Origin: Lobosporangium transversale
Lineage: Eukaryota > Mortierellomycota > Mortierellomycetes > Mortierellales > Mortierellaceae
NCBI RefSeq assembly: GCF_002105155.1
Contig: NW_019029076.1
Location: forward strand, 1-45,225
DNA: 45,225 nt
Direction: 5' to 3'
The position numbers and the translations under genes were made by a program. The notes beneath the pieces are model-generated. The model had not been told where the DNA came from. It did no database searches and saw nothing but the letters and a program-made list of their open reading frames with translations. Of the stretch, positions 33,661-44,420 are shown in pieces (positions within the stretch are counted from its first letter, which is position 1; each line of letters begins with the position of its first letter).

Positions 33661-35576
33661 CCAACTAAAGAAAGCCAACCATAGACAGTCGAAAAGGCCA
33701 GTCGACCAAAGTCAGTCAATCAGAGGCCACCAATGCCAATCATTCAAGGCACCACCAAAAAATATACAAAAAAAAATCAACATATAACTAAAGGCTACCA
33801 GCAAGCACACAATAATCCACACATATCAAAGCTACTTACTTCCAAAGGCTCAAATATCTGGCCATCCTTGGGGTAGGATGCAGCTTAGAAGTGAAAGCAT
33901 AGTAAACAATTAGCAATAAACATTGTTTGTCTGAAGTGTTGATAGGGTAGCCTTGATTATTATGATTGTGGTCTCTTCCTCGATAGAAGGCGAAATATGT
34001 AGAAGGGTAAATAGAATAGCTGCACTAGTTCCTGGTAGCAAGTCGCTCCGCGAAAGTAACTGGTAGCATTGCCGTTGGGCATATTTATGACCCTGAGGCG
34101 CAATCCAATCAAAAACATGGGTAGCTTTGGTGCTATTGGCCTCCATAACCACATATAAGGTCCACCGCTTGGGTGGACTTTTGCGCTTTTGGGCTGATTA
34201 CAGCAACTTAACCAGGTAGTGCAAAAGGCGAGGAAGATGCTGCTCCTATTTTTTTTGGAGGGGAGAACAACACCGTGCATCGCTCTTTTTCATTGGAAAG
34301 CATGGCTTAGCGGCTTATGTGTTTAGTTGGTTAGTTGCATTCACAACTACATGGTCTCAATATTTTTCTCAAGCAAGGCCGATGTAATGCCTTTGCTCAT
34401 TGACTGTAGACTTGATGGAATGCACCGCTTAAAGTGTTTGTTGTGTTTAGTGGGTCTGTTTAAAAAGCGTTCAAGATTCGATTCCCGTTATTTTGAATAT
34501 TAATCAAAGAACTGGCCATCAAGAGGGGATCTAACTATAAAGATGGTCAGGAGGAAGAATACGACAAATTCGCTACTTGCAGTCTACTGAATCTGCCAAG
34601 TTGCAGAAAAAAGAAAGTAGACGAGGCAAATCAGGCGTTGATTTCATATCACTTACACAAATATACTTTCATCAAATCCCCTCCATGTCCGTACCGGACC
34701 ACCACAAGCCGCGGCTGGGTGTGGGTCGTGCTCACACAAATGTATTCACTAGTCAATTTATACTCTGCATTTGAATTGGCGAGGATGATCCCAAGAGCTC
34801 TTTTATTAAAAAGCTTTATCGATTGCTATGTCGGATATTTATTGAAAACGAGTACTTGAGCCTGCTGGCTATTTCTCACTTCATATTATACACTCCAATC
34901 GCACCCCTCCTAAACCCCTTGTGCCGCCACCAGCAATTTTATACAAAAATCAGTAGGCGGCAGCAAAGTACTGATTTAAGTCCGACATCATCTCTATCCC
35001 CAGAGTCAACAAGCGGGGCTAGGCAAATGAAACCTCAGCAAGAGTCGGTAGTCGGTGTAACATTGAAGCATTCGGAACATCCTTGTATCTGACTGGGGAG
35101 CAGGCTCGGGAGCTGATCTATATTTGAGGATGCTTTGAAGGCTGTGCGTGGGTCTCGATAATCCTCCTTGTCTAGATTTGATACGAAGCAAGGCAACACT
35201 CTATCAAGCTTCCACATACATATAACTATGTAAGTTTAAACAATTCTTTGTGTTGCGAGTAAGCTATTTTATTTTATTTTTTTACTAAGCAATCAACCTA
35301 AGATGGTCACAAATTGCAATACGCGTTTGTCCTCACGTGAGCTTCAACCTCGGACTGGTGACCTGGTGGCGAGACTGAAACAATATATTATCATGGTGAC
35401 ATAAAACCTCGTCCCTGCTTCGCGCATACAACTTTTTATTTTCTTTCCTCTATCACAACTTCAAAACTTTGAACCATCCTGCTACTACAATTAACATCCT
35501 TTAGCATTCCTATCTAATATCCCTATTCTCTGCTCTCTGTCCATTTTCCTTTGTTTTAACCAGTTTCGAGATCACA

Positions 35577-37447
35577 ATGGAAAACAGCGAAATATCATCA
35601 CTACTTCCAAATACTCAAAATAAACCGTATGGAAAGAAAGAAGAAAGAAAAGGAGAAGCGAACGAAGGGTCTTCAAGCACTAATGAGCCCAAAATCCCCA
35701 AGCCAACCAAGCACGAGCCCAAAATCCCCGAGCCAGCCAAGCTAACAATACATTGCATTGCTGAGAGGAAAGCAAGATCTTTTGCCGTAAATATCTCTCC
35801 CGGTTGTTCAGTTAAGTTGGACGTGATGACTAGCCGAACGGCATCCGTTATTGTCAAGCAGGCGCCGCAAGGTATGTATTTAGCTCTTGGTGAACTGATG
35901 ATTATGTTTTCAACTGATGAAACTTATTCCTGTCCCAACACGGTCATGTGGTATCTCCTCTCTTTTTTTATGTTGTTGAGATGTATCTCGGCTTAACTAT
36001 TTAACTGGGGCGACTTTGGATTTCTTCTCTATAAAAGAATTTAAAAAAGTCTCCCCCATGGCCGTACACATCCTCAGACTCCCACTGCTATTTTTTTCGT
36101 CCTTTCACAGCGTTGTTTTTTTTTTTTTTTTTTTTTTTTTTTGTTCGTGGTTCGGGTTCATTTACGTCCATCAGCTGTAGGTGCTGGTTTGATCAAATGA
36201 TTATTAGAATTTTCAATTCGCGAATTGCACTCTCGACGGACTGGTTTTTGATATTTTCAGTTGATGAAGCATGTGGCAACATGCCATTGGATAGTGTATT
36301 ACATCATCATAGCTTTTATCAAAGCCCCATATCTAACTATCCTCTTGTTTATTATTCTATGGGTATTAAACAGCCCCGAGATGCCCAAAAAGGGACCTAG
36401 AAGACGTAGGAGACGAGAGTTCAAGAGGTGAGTTGATCACTCCGACTATATTATGGTTTTGATGATACTTGAGGATGCTCGTTTATTTATTACATACTCA
36501 CGCCATCCCACTATTCTTATATGCTCAAAGGGCGCTATTCGAAACGCCGTCGTCCCTCGATACCCGAAGGACCGTTGTATACTTTAGCCAATGGGGAGAC
36601 AGTATATTTGCCCAAGCTCATGACAGACATGCTCAATAGTACCTGGTGCCAGCCGAAAAGTCGCTTGAGCTTCTCATCACTGAAGAATGTCAGGGTTGGC
36701 GATCAAGTTGAGACAGAAAGTCTTGGTCAACGCCCAATAGGCTTTGGAACAGGTATTCAAGGTCTCCTTGTTACCGAGCAGATGATGGAATTATGGGAAG
36801 AGATGAAGAAAGAGACTGGTTTGGGGTTTGCAAAATGTTTGACTGGACCCAAAGGGGTCGGGAAGTCCTATATAACATGGTTTCTTGCCGCTAAGGCATA
36901 TGCTCACGGCTGGCCAGTTCTTTACATCGCTGACGCAAATACCCTTGCTGATTGTCAGGAGAATGTGAGGGCATCAAGAGTGATTTGTCAACGCTTCCTA
37001 GATCTCAATAAGGATATCTTGACTGCAAAAGAGCTCTCCACCATGGCAAATTGTGGGAGTGTGGAAGCTATTGCCGAGTACATATTAGGAGACTTACTCC
37101 AACAACAAGGGAAAAAGACTCTCTTCATTGTCGATGAGCATGGTGCTTTGTTTCCCGACAACGTACCTTCAGCAACAAGTAGGCTTCCTGTCCTGCGTTC
37201 TCTGGGTTGCTTCAACACTTGGACGAGTGGTGTAAATAGTGGAGCGTGTGTTGTGTTCACGAGCACTGCAAAGTTTGAAAGGTCCGTCCTCAGGAATTCA
37301 GATTATGTCGTTGATGTCGGGCCTTTGTCGCAAGACACGTTCGAAAAACTGTTTAAAATTGCCATTGCTCGTTTCACTTTGACAACCCAAAGGACTCTCG
37401 ACAGTCGTAAGGACGCTGTTATTAAGGCTATAGTGTCCCGCATCTAG
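35577..37447 (+). CDS. Crinkler-type P-loop ATPase, three exons (left copy)
   Basis: Exons 35577-35871, 36374-36427 and 36531-37447 are all joined in phase 1 and give 421 residues. The N-terminal 98 residues have a Lys/Pro-rich start (EPKIPKPTKHEPKIPEPAK) and a short piece like a CRN ubiquitin-like header (LTIHCIAERKARSFAVNI), about half the usual size. The third exon opens with basic residues (YSKRRRP, a likely nuclear signal), then LLVTEQMMELWEEMK, Walker A GPKGVGKS and Walker B TLFIVDEHGALF, as in the NTPase domain of fungal and oomycete CRN proteins. The C-terminus (DAVIKAIVSRI) ends earlier than I expect for the family, so a distal part may be missing. Function in fungi is not settled. 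An identical coding copy lies in the right arm. Confidence 0.75.
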
Positions 37448-37752
37448 TCGCGAAAAAATTTGGAAAAAACCTTAATTTGTTGCGTTTTCACATCACCGCA
37501 GTCACATTGTTTATGAAGCACTCATGGCCGCCATTTTGGTGTTCATCTTCACTCTCTTCCAAAAAAAAGCTCATTTCTCTACATGTATACCTTTAAAAAA
37601 TATCCTTTCTTCCTTTACACATCGCAAAATATCGAAATAAAATGGTTTACTTGAATAAAAGGAAGAGACAGTTGCAAGGTGCTTGACAGAAAAAAGCGCA
37701 GCGCAAATTGGAACAAGATTCAGAGAATCTTCTGGGAATTTGCAGACAGAAG

Positions 37753-37786
37753 CAGTGCTCCTATTCGTACTGAAACTTTGTCAATT
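37753..37786 (+). mobile_element. MITE end (hAT-type) in the left arm, target of DIRS-B
   Basis: CAGTGCTCCTATTCG.ACTGAAA.TTTGTCAATT, the same terminal repeat as the MITE at 20469 with two base differences. DIRS-B starts at its ATT (37784). The copy at 41919-41952 is its inverted counterpart. Confidence 0.8.
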
Positions 37787-37940
37787 ATCCTCGTAGCCAT
37801 GGTCCATATGTGTGGCCTCTTTTATTCCTTCTGACCGAGAAAACTAAAAATAAAATAAATAAAATCTAGCGTTCGCTCTGATCTACTCTCTATCTTCTTT
37901 TTTCTCGCTCAGGAACACATCCAGCATATTGAAGTTCCAA

Positions 37941-38863
37941 ATGAGCGAGTATGACACTTCTGATCCAATTATACACTCTCTCCAGAGCCAGCTGGCTACA
38001 CTCACCAGCCGGCTTGAAGCTCTCTCGACTAGCTCTGAATCCAGTCGATCGAACCCCTACTTGGTTCCAAAGGAACCAGCTTACGAAATTACCCCTGACG
38101 ACTCCATTCTCGTCCACTACCCAGCAATGGACGGGAAAGATTTTTTCAAACATAAATCTGGAAACCGTGCAGACGATCTTGCATATGCAACAGAAATGGC
38201 TAAAGAGATGCATTCTTTTGCCAAAAACACAACCCAAACCTATTCTGCACCCAAATCGGCACTCATTGACTGGCCCGACTCTTCCTCTCACCACAGTTCC
38301 ATGGACAAAGCAATCTCACGCTATCAATCACGATTGGCAAACCTTACAAGACCACTTGATCAATTTGCCACGGAAATGTTTTCCTACGAAGTTGACCCTG
38401 CGGTCGCACAAGCGTGTTTACAGCTCGCACAGACAATGCGTGAACATGCCGCACACCTGGCACAGCAAATGTCAAGCGACAGAGAGGACCTTGTTTACCA
38501 GGCGCACAAAATTTCAGTCACCAAGGACACAGTTGATCCACCAATTGTCTCTACTTCAGACTTCATTGAAGCCAGCAAATTGGCAAAGAGTGTTCGTCAG
38601 GCTACTAACCCGACAAGACAACGGGCATACAACAGGAGGACTCAAAACCGGAGTTTCTTTAGCGCAATACTTACAGACCCACTTCTAATTCTAGCCAATC
38701 TCATCCATCGGGTCAAACTCAGACCGCCCACTATCAAAATGACAATGGTTCTTTTTTTGGGCGAGGCCAAAATCCAAGGAGAGGGGGACGAGACCGAGGC
38801 CGAGGCTACCAAACCCCTCAATTCAACCAGACAAGTCAGGCACAGACTGCAGGCCAGCAGTAG
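37941..38863 (+). pseudogene. gag: DIRS-B gag, one frameshift
   Basis: Starts MSEYDTSDPIIHSLQSQL with a coiled-coil-like LATLTSRLEAL. A one-base loss near 38655-38663 moves the frame; the Arg/Gly-rich tail (FGRGQNPRRGGRDRGRGY) is then read in another phase to a TAG at 38861-38863. Same layout as the DIRS-A gag, including the stop embedded in the pol start (CAGTAGGTGG). Confidence 0.7.
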
Positions 38864-40728
38864 GTGGCCGTTTACAGATTTACAGAGAAGCATGGGTTCT
38901 CATAACCGACAACGAATGGGTCAAGTCGGTCGTCTCCGAGGGATTCAAAATCCCTTTCCACAAACGGCCACCGATATCCAGTTCAACAGCGTACCAAGCT
39001 CGAGTAGCAGCGGAGGAAGAGAAGGCGATCGATCAAGAGGTAATCGCACTCTTAGCCAAAAGAGCAATAGAGGTCGCTTCGGGCCCTGGTTTCAAGAGCC
39101 GAATATTCACTATCCCCAAGAAAACCGGGGACATTCGACCAGTCTTAAATCTAAGACCGTTGAATGCCTACGTCTCAGAGCGGCACTTCAAAATGGAGAC
39201 GATGACGACAGTATGCGCAATGTTACAGAAGAACGACTTTATGACAAGCATCGACCTATCAGACGCATTTCTTCACGTACTAATCCATCCAGATTATCGT
39301 CATTATCTACAGTTCCAATGGAAGAACCGGAAATTTCAATTCCGTACACTTCCCTTCGGGCTCTCACTCTCTCCGCTAGTGTTCACCAAAGTTCTCAAGC
39401 CTTTCCTCAAATGGGCACGACGACGAGGAATTCGCATATCAGCGTACCTAGACGATTTGATAATCCTAGCCAAGAACAAAGAACAATCAATCCAGTTCAC
39501 TCAACTAGTGCAAGACAAGTTGGCAGCGCTAGGATTCCTCATCAAGGAAGCCAAGTCTACGTTGATCCCGTCACAGAAAATAGACCATTTAGGCTTCACC
39601 ATCAACTCCCGGGATATGACTGTCACAGTTCCGAAATCCAAAGTCAGGGACATACGGCGCGAGGCAGGAAAGCTACTACGAAAAGGCGCCACTTCTTTAA
39701 GGGAACTTTCTTCGTTCGTCGGGAAAGCAATGGCAACATCTATGGCAGTGTTCCCAGCGCGATTCATGACACGAAACCTGCTTCAGCTCAAGAACACAGC
39801 ACTAAAAGCCAAGGAGCTTCTTGGTCGGACACGGTCACCCTCACGGAACCAGCCAAGGAGAACCTTCAATGGTGGAAGGAGCAACTGACGTCATGGAATG
39901 GTCTGTCATGGATTCAACAACAGACACAAATGGACATATACACGGATGCATCGGACACCGGATGGGGGATCGTGATCAACAATCAAACATGGAGTGGCAA
40001 ATGGACTCCACAAGAGAAAGACCACCACATCAACTGGAAGGAACTACAGACAGTTCTTCGAGCTGTTCAACTACCAATAACACAGGGCAAAATGATCAAC
40101 ATCATATGCGACAACACGACGACGATTGCACACATCAACAGGTTCGGAGGGACGAGGTCTCCGGAACTAATGAGACTAGCGGACACGTTATGGCGTCACT
40201 GCCTAGCAACGGGGACTCGACTTCGGACGACATACATCCCATCTGCATTCAATCCAGCGGATGCACCGTCACGGCGAATGATATCGCAATTGGAATGGAG
40301 GATCAGTCGCCCATTCTTTCAACAACTGGAACACCAATGGAGCCCACATCAGGTGGACCTATTTGCGTCAGCACAGAACAAACAGCTACCGGCATTTGTC
40401 TCATGGAAATTCCATCCAGATGCTCTGAAGATAGACGCCCTTCAACACAACTGGACAGAGATGGGCAACCTTTACATTTGCCCCCCATGGAATCTTCTAT
40501 CAATCATCTTGGAGAATACAGACCCAGAAACTGACAGCAACAGTAATAACCCCATGGTGGCCGAGTGCAATATGGTTCCCAACCATCAAGGAGATGGCAG
40601 TAGCACCACCAATCCCGATCCCTCGGGAAGCAGTCCTACCAGCCGTCGGAAGCGCAAGCGATCTCCTCAGCAAGAATCCACTCTGGTCATTGACAGCATG
40701 GAGAATAAGAGGCGACGTAAAGATCTAG
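38858..40728 (+). pseudogene. pol: DIRS-B reverse transcriptase-RNase H, frameshifted
   Basis: Opens PAVGGRLQIYREAWVLITDN in the -1 frame from gag. RT motifs are TSIDLSDAFLHVLIHP, FRTLPFGLSLSPLVF and YLDDLII. A frameshift near 39825 moves reading to the RNase H part (MDIYTDASDTGWG, WKELQTV, ICDNTT), and a second near 40525 is needed to reach ITPWWPSAIWFP and the stop at 40726-40728. Confidence 0.75.
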
Positions 40729-41679
40729 ATGCAGGACTCCACCATCCGCTATCACTCTACTAGATTCAGCGGGTGCCAACAGCAAAACACGTCGACAATA
40801 TCTTCCAACTCAAGAGCTTTCGCAGTATGGGCTCAACAAGAAGGCTTCGACCCTAGTACGCCAAATGCAATTGCTGTGGTTAACTATTTATGCCATGCGC
40901 GGATTATTTATTCTTGGCGTAGGAATACCACTCTTAACAAAAAATCAGCCATCTTAAAGCTTTACGACGACACATCCGTGATCACAGGCAACATCTACTT
41001 TCAGCGGTTCATGGCAGCAATGAAAAGTACTGGCGTATTTCAAATGGAGCACGTATCCGCACTCGACATTTCACCCATCCTTTCATACTTCCGCATGGAG
41101 GACAATGTGGATCTTGATATGCCTAAGCTCTCTCGCAAGCTCTGCTGGCTCTTAGGCGTTTGTGCGTTTCTCCGGCCAGATGATATCGGTTGCATCGATG
41201 TGTCAAAGTCAGAGACCGATGAAAAGGGTCTTCTCCTTACCATAGTCTTCCCTAAGGAACGGCGCGATGGGCAGCGCATCATAAAGTCGATCTTCGTAGG
41301 TAGACACCCTAACGACAAGAAAATTTGCCCAGTCGAGGCCTATACAGAATACACCAGACGGATAGCGGACACACCTCTCGAAATCAAGCACCACAAAGAT
41401 CAGGATTATAAATTCAATCCTCTTATGCGTTTTGTGAAAGACAAGTCCAAAGTCCTTAGGGTCAGTACCATAGGCACTTTTATGAATGAAATCACACGTC
41501 GGATTCCAAATCTTCCGTCGAAACGGCCTCCTCCAAAGCCACGCGCTATAGGATCAACCTTGGCAGCCATCGCTGGCGTATCAACCCAAGATATCATGGT
41601 TCAAGGGAATTGGTCGTCTGACAAGGTTTTCCGCAAAACCAATTCAAATTTGACGACATCGGTTTTTGGTTCGCTCTGA
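40729..41679 (+). pseudogene. DIRS-B tyrosine recombinase lacking the terminal tyrosine block
   Basis: As in DIRS-A, a basic start overlapping pol is visible just upstream (SRRKRKRSPQQESTL). The first 100 bp shows two frame changes: SAITLLDSAGANSKTRRQY lies in one frame and FAVWAQQEGFDPSTP in another. The catalytic domain keeps CAFLRPDDIGCIDVS, FPKERRDGQRIIK and RAIGSTLAAIAGV. The end reads MVQGNWSSDKVFRKTNSN; the HYR block with the expected nucleophile is missing, about five codons short of DIRS-A. It should be inactive. Confidence 0.75.
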
Positions 41680-41682
41680 AGT

Positions 41683-41773
41683 CACATATGGACCATGGCT
41701 ACGAGGATAATGATCTGGCAGTGCTACAAAGGACGCACTATCCTCATTATCAGAGTAGCCATGGGACATATGT
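41683..41773 (+). repeat. DIRS-B internal complementary region
   Basis: Complement of the left end up to AAT at 41709-41711, followed by 62 bp that should be the complement of the original right end but is not found at the actual right end. Confidence 0.8.
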
Positions 41774-41918
41774 CCCTCCCACACCTCCCTTTTCTTTTCA
41801 CTCGTTACTAGATAGAGAGTAGATCAGAGCGAACGCTAGATTTTATTTATTTTATTTTTAGTTTTCTCGGTCAGAAGGAATAAAAGAGGCCACACATATG
41901 GACCATGGCTACGAGGAT

Positions 41919-41952
41919 AATTGACAAAGTTTCAGTACGAATAGGAGCACTG
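41919..41952 (-). mobile_element. MITE end (hAT-type) in the right arm
   Basis: Inverted counterpart of 37753-37786, ending in GGAGCACTG at 41952. The flanking bases are also inverted copies of the left flank, so this is not the MITE's own second end plus unique DNA. Confidence 0.78.
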
Positions 41953-42259
41953 CTTCTGTCTGCAAATTCCCAGAAGATATCTCTGAATCTTGTTCCAATT
42001 TGCGCTGCGCTTTTTTCTGTCAAGCACCTTGCAACTGTCTCTTCCTTTTATTCAAGTAAACCATTTTATTTCGATATTTTGCGATGTGTAAAGGAAGAAA
42101 GGATATTTTTTAAAGGTATACATGTAGAGAAATGAGCTTTTTTTTGGAAGAGAGTGAAGATGAACACCAAAATGGCGGCCATGAGTGCTTCATAAACAAT
42201 GTGACTGCGGTGATGTGAAAACGCAACAAATTAAGGTTTTTTCCCAAATTTTTTCGCGA

Positions 42260-44129
42260 CTAGATGCGGGACACTATAGCCTTAATAACAGCGTCCTTAC
42301 GACTGTCGAGAGTCCTTTGGGTTGTCAAAGTGAAACGAGCAATGGCAATTTTAAACAGTTTTTCGAACGTGTCTTGCGACAAAGGCCCGACATCAACGAC
42401 ATAATCTGAATTCCTGAGGACGGACCTTTCAAACTTTGCAGTGCTCGTGAACACAACACACGCTCCACTATTTACACCACTCGTCCAAGTGTTGAAGCAA
42501 CCCAGAGAACGCAGGACAGGAAGCCTACTTGTTGCTGAAGGTACGTTGTCGGGAAACAAAGCACCATGCTCATCGACAATGAAGAGAGTCTTTTTCCCTT
42601 GTTGTTGGAGTAAGTCTCCTAATATGTACTCGGCAATAGCTTCCACACTCCCACAATTTGCCATGGTGGAGAGCTCTTTTGCAGTCAAGATATCCTTATT
42701 GAGATCTAGGAAGCGTTGACAAATCACTCTTGATGCCCTCACATTCTCCTGACAATCAGCAAGGGTATTTGCGTCAGCGATGTAAAGAACTGGCCAGCCG
42801 TGAGCATATGCCTTAGCGGCAAGAAACCATGTTATATAGGACTTCCCGACCCCTTTGGGTCCAGTCAAACATTTTGCAAACCCCAAACCAGTCTCTTTCT
42901 TCATCTCTTCCCATAATTCCATCATCTGCTCGGTAACAAGGAGACCTTGAATACCTGTTCCAAAGCCTATTGGGCGTTGACCAAGACTTTCTGTCTCAAC
43001 TTGATCGCCAACCCTGACATTCTTCAGTGATGAGAAGCTCAAGCGACTTTTCGGCTGGCACCAGGTACTATTGAGCATGTCTGTCATGAGCTTGGGCAAA
43101 TATACTGTCTCCCCATTGGCTAAAGTATACAACGGTCCTTCGGGTATCGAGGGACGACGGCGTTTCGAATAGCGCCCTTTGAGCATATAAGAATAGTGGG
43201 ATGGCGTGAGTATGTAATAAATAAACGAGCATCCTCAAGTATCATCAAAACCATAAATATAGTCGGAGTGATCAACTCACCTCTTGAACTCTCGTCTCCT
43301 ACGTCTTCTAGGTCCCTTTTTGGGCATCTCGGGGCTGTTTAATACCCATAGAATAATAAACAAGAGGATAGTTAGATATGGGGCTTTGATAAAAGCTATG
43401 ATGATGTAATACACTATCCAATGGTCATGTTGCCACATGCTTCATCAACTGAAAATATCAAAAACCAGTCCGTCGAGAGTGCAATTCGCGAATTGAAAAT
43501 TCTAATAATCATTTGATCAAACCAGCACCTACAGCTGATGGACGTAAATGAACCCGAACCACGAACAAAAAAAAAAAAAAAAAAAAAAAAAACAACGCTG
43601 TGAAAGGACGAAAAAAATAGCAGTGGGAGTCTGAGGATGTGTACGGCCATGGGGGAGACTTTTTAAATTCTTTTATAGAGAAGAAATCCAAAGTCGCCCC
43701 AGTTAAATAGTTAAGCCGAGATACATCTCAACAACATAAAAAAGAGAGGAGATACCACATGACCGTGTTGGGACAGGAATAAGTTTCATCAGTTGAAAAC
43801 ATAATCATCAGTTCACCAAGAGCTAAATACATACCTTGCGGCGCCTGCTTGACAATAACGGATGCCGTTCGGCTAGTCATCACGTCCAACTTAACTGAAC
43901 AACCGGGAGAGATATTTACGGCAAAAGATCTTGCTTTCCTCTCAGCAATGCAATGTATTGTTAGCTTGGCTGGCTCGGGAATTTTGGGCTCGTGCTTGGT
44001 TGGCTTGGGGATTTTGGGCTCATTAGTGCTTGAAGACCCTTCGTTCGCTTCTCCTTTTCTTTCTTCTTTCTTTCCATACGGTTTATTTTGAGTATTTGGA
44101 AGTAGTGATGATATTTCGCTGTTTTCCAT
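42260..44129 (-). CDS. Crinkler-type P-loop ATPase, three exons (right copy)
   Basis: Mirror copy of the left-arm gene. Exons 44129-43835, 43334-43281 and 43176-42260 use the same splice sites and phases and encode the same 421 residues: short CRN-like header, Walker A GPKGVGKS and Walker B TLFIVDEHG. Differences between the arms fall in introns and flanks: a T-run length change after the first donor, the 25-bp homopolymer in intron 1, one extra base at about 43424, and one in the second intron. The promoter region is included in the arm, so both copies should be expressed alike. Confidence 0.74.
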
Positions 44130-44420
44130 TGTGATCTCGAAACTGGTTAAAACAAAGGAAAATGGACAGAGAGCAGAGAATAGGGATATTAGATAGGAAT
44201 GCTAAAGGATGTTAATTGTAGTAGCAGGATGGTTCAAAGTTTTGAAGTTGTGATAGAGGAAAGAAAATAAAAAGTTGTATGCGCGAAGCAGGGATGAGGT
44301 TTTATGTCACCATGATAATAAATTGTTTCAGTCTCGCCACCAGTTCACCAGTCCGAGGTTGAAGCTCACGTGAGGACAAACGCGTATTGCAATCTGTGGC
44401 CATCTTAGGTTGATTGCTTA

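Larger units (their letters stand above)
32314..35285. other. Gene-free, repeat-rich stretch
   Basis: Contains GATCAG repeats and an 11-bp-stem palindrome (32427-32484), an A-rich block with AACAAAGAACAAAA motifs (32985-33155), two short tandem repeats, and from 33900 AT-rich DNA with no clear gene. A minus-strand frame (34152-33910) reads KATHVFDWIAPQGHKYAQRQ and looks protein-like but is too short to name. No tRNA was recognised. Confidence 0.5.
35286..37895 (+). repeat. Left arm of a 2.6-kb palindrome
   Basis: Runs from TAAGCAATCAACC at 35286 into the left repeat of DIRS-B (37784-37895). Its reverse complement is at 41810-44420. Differences are few and small: T-run lengths, one-base indels near 36270 and 36450, and substitutions near 35305-35380 and 37725. 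Confidence 0.93.
37784..41921 (+). mobile_element. Decayed DIRS-like retrotransposon (DIRS-B) at the palindrome centre
   Basis: About 4.1 kb, same gene order as DIRS-A and roughly similar proteins but a different family by sequence. Left end ATTATCCTCGTAGCC at 37784. The internal complementary region (41683-41773) carries the complement of the left end, then AAT and GATCTGGCAGTGCTAC, predicting a right end that is not present. Instead the element ends at 41921 with an exact inverted copy of the left end. Gag, pol and recombinase frames carry several frameshifts, so it is inactive. Confidence 0.82.
41810..44420 (-). repeat. Right arm of the 2.6-kb palindrome
   Basis: Inverted copy of 35286-37895: DIRS-B end (41810-41921), MITE end, CRN ATPase gene and its promoter. 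The symmetry breaks at 44420, where TTAGCTGG replaces the left arm's flank. Confidence 0.93.

Noticed and set aside
33910..34280. Minus-strand frames reading HVFDWIAPQGHKYAQRQ
   Set aside because: May be a coding relic, but too short and without recognisable family.
34316..34485. tRNA-like motifs (TAGTTGGTTAG and GATTCGATTCC)
   Set aside because: They lie about 150 bp apart with no cloverleaf; at most a decayed tRNA-derived repeat.
36113..36400. Frame beginning with a polyphenylalanine run
   Set aside because: Lies in intron 1 of the CRN ATPase gene and starts in a T run; the exon model joined in phase 1 explains the locus better.
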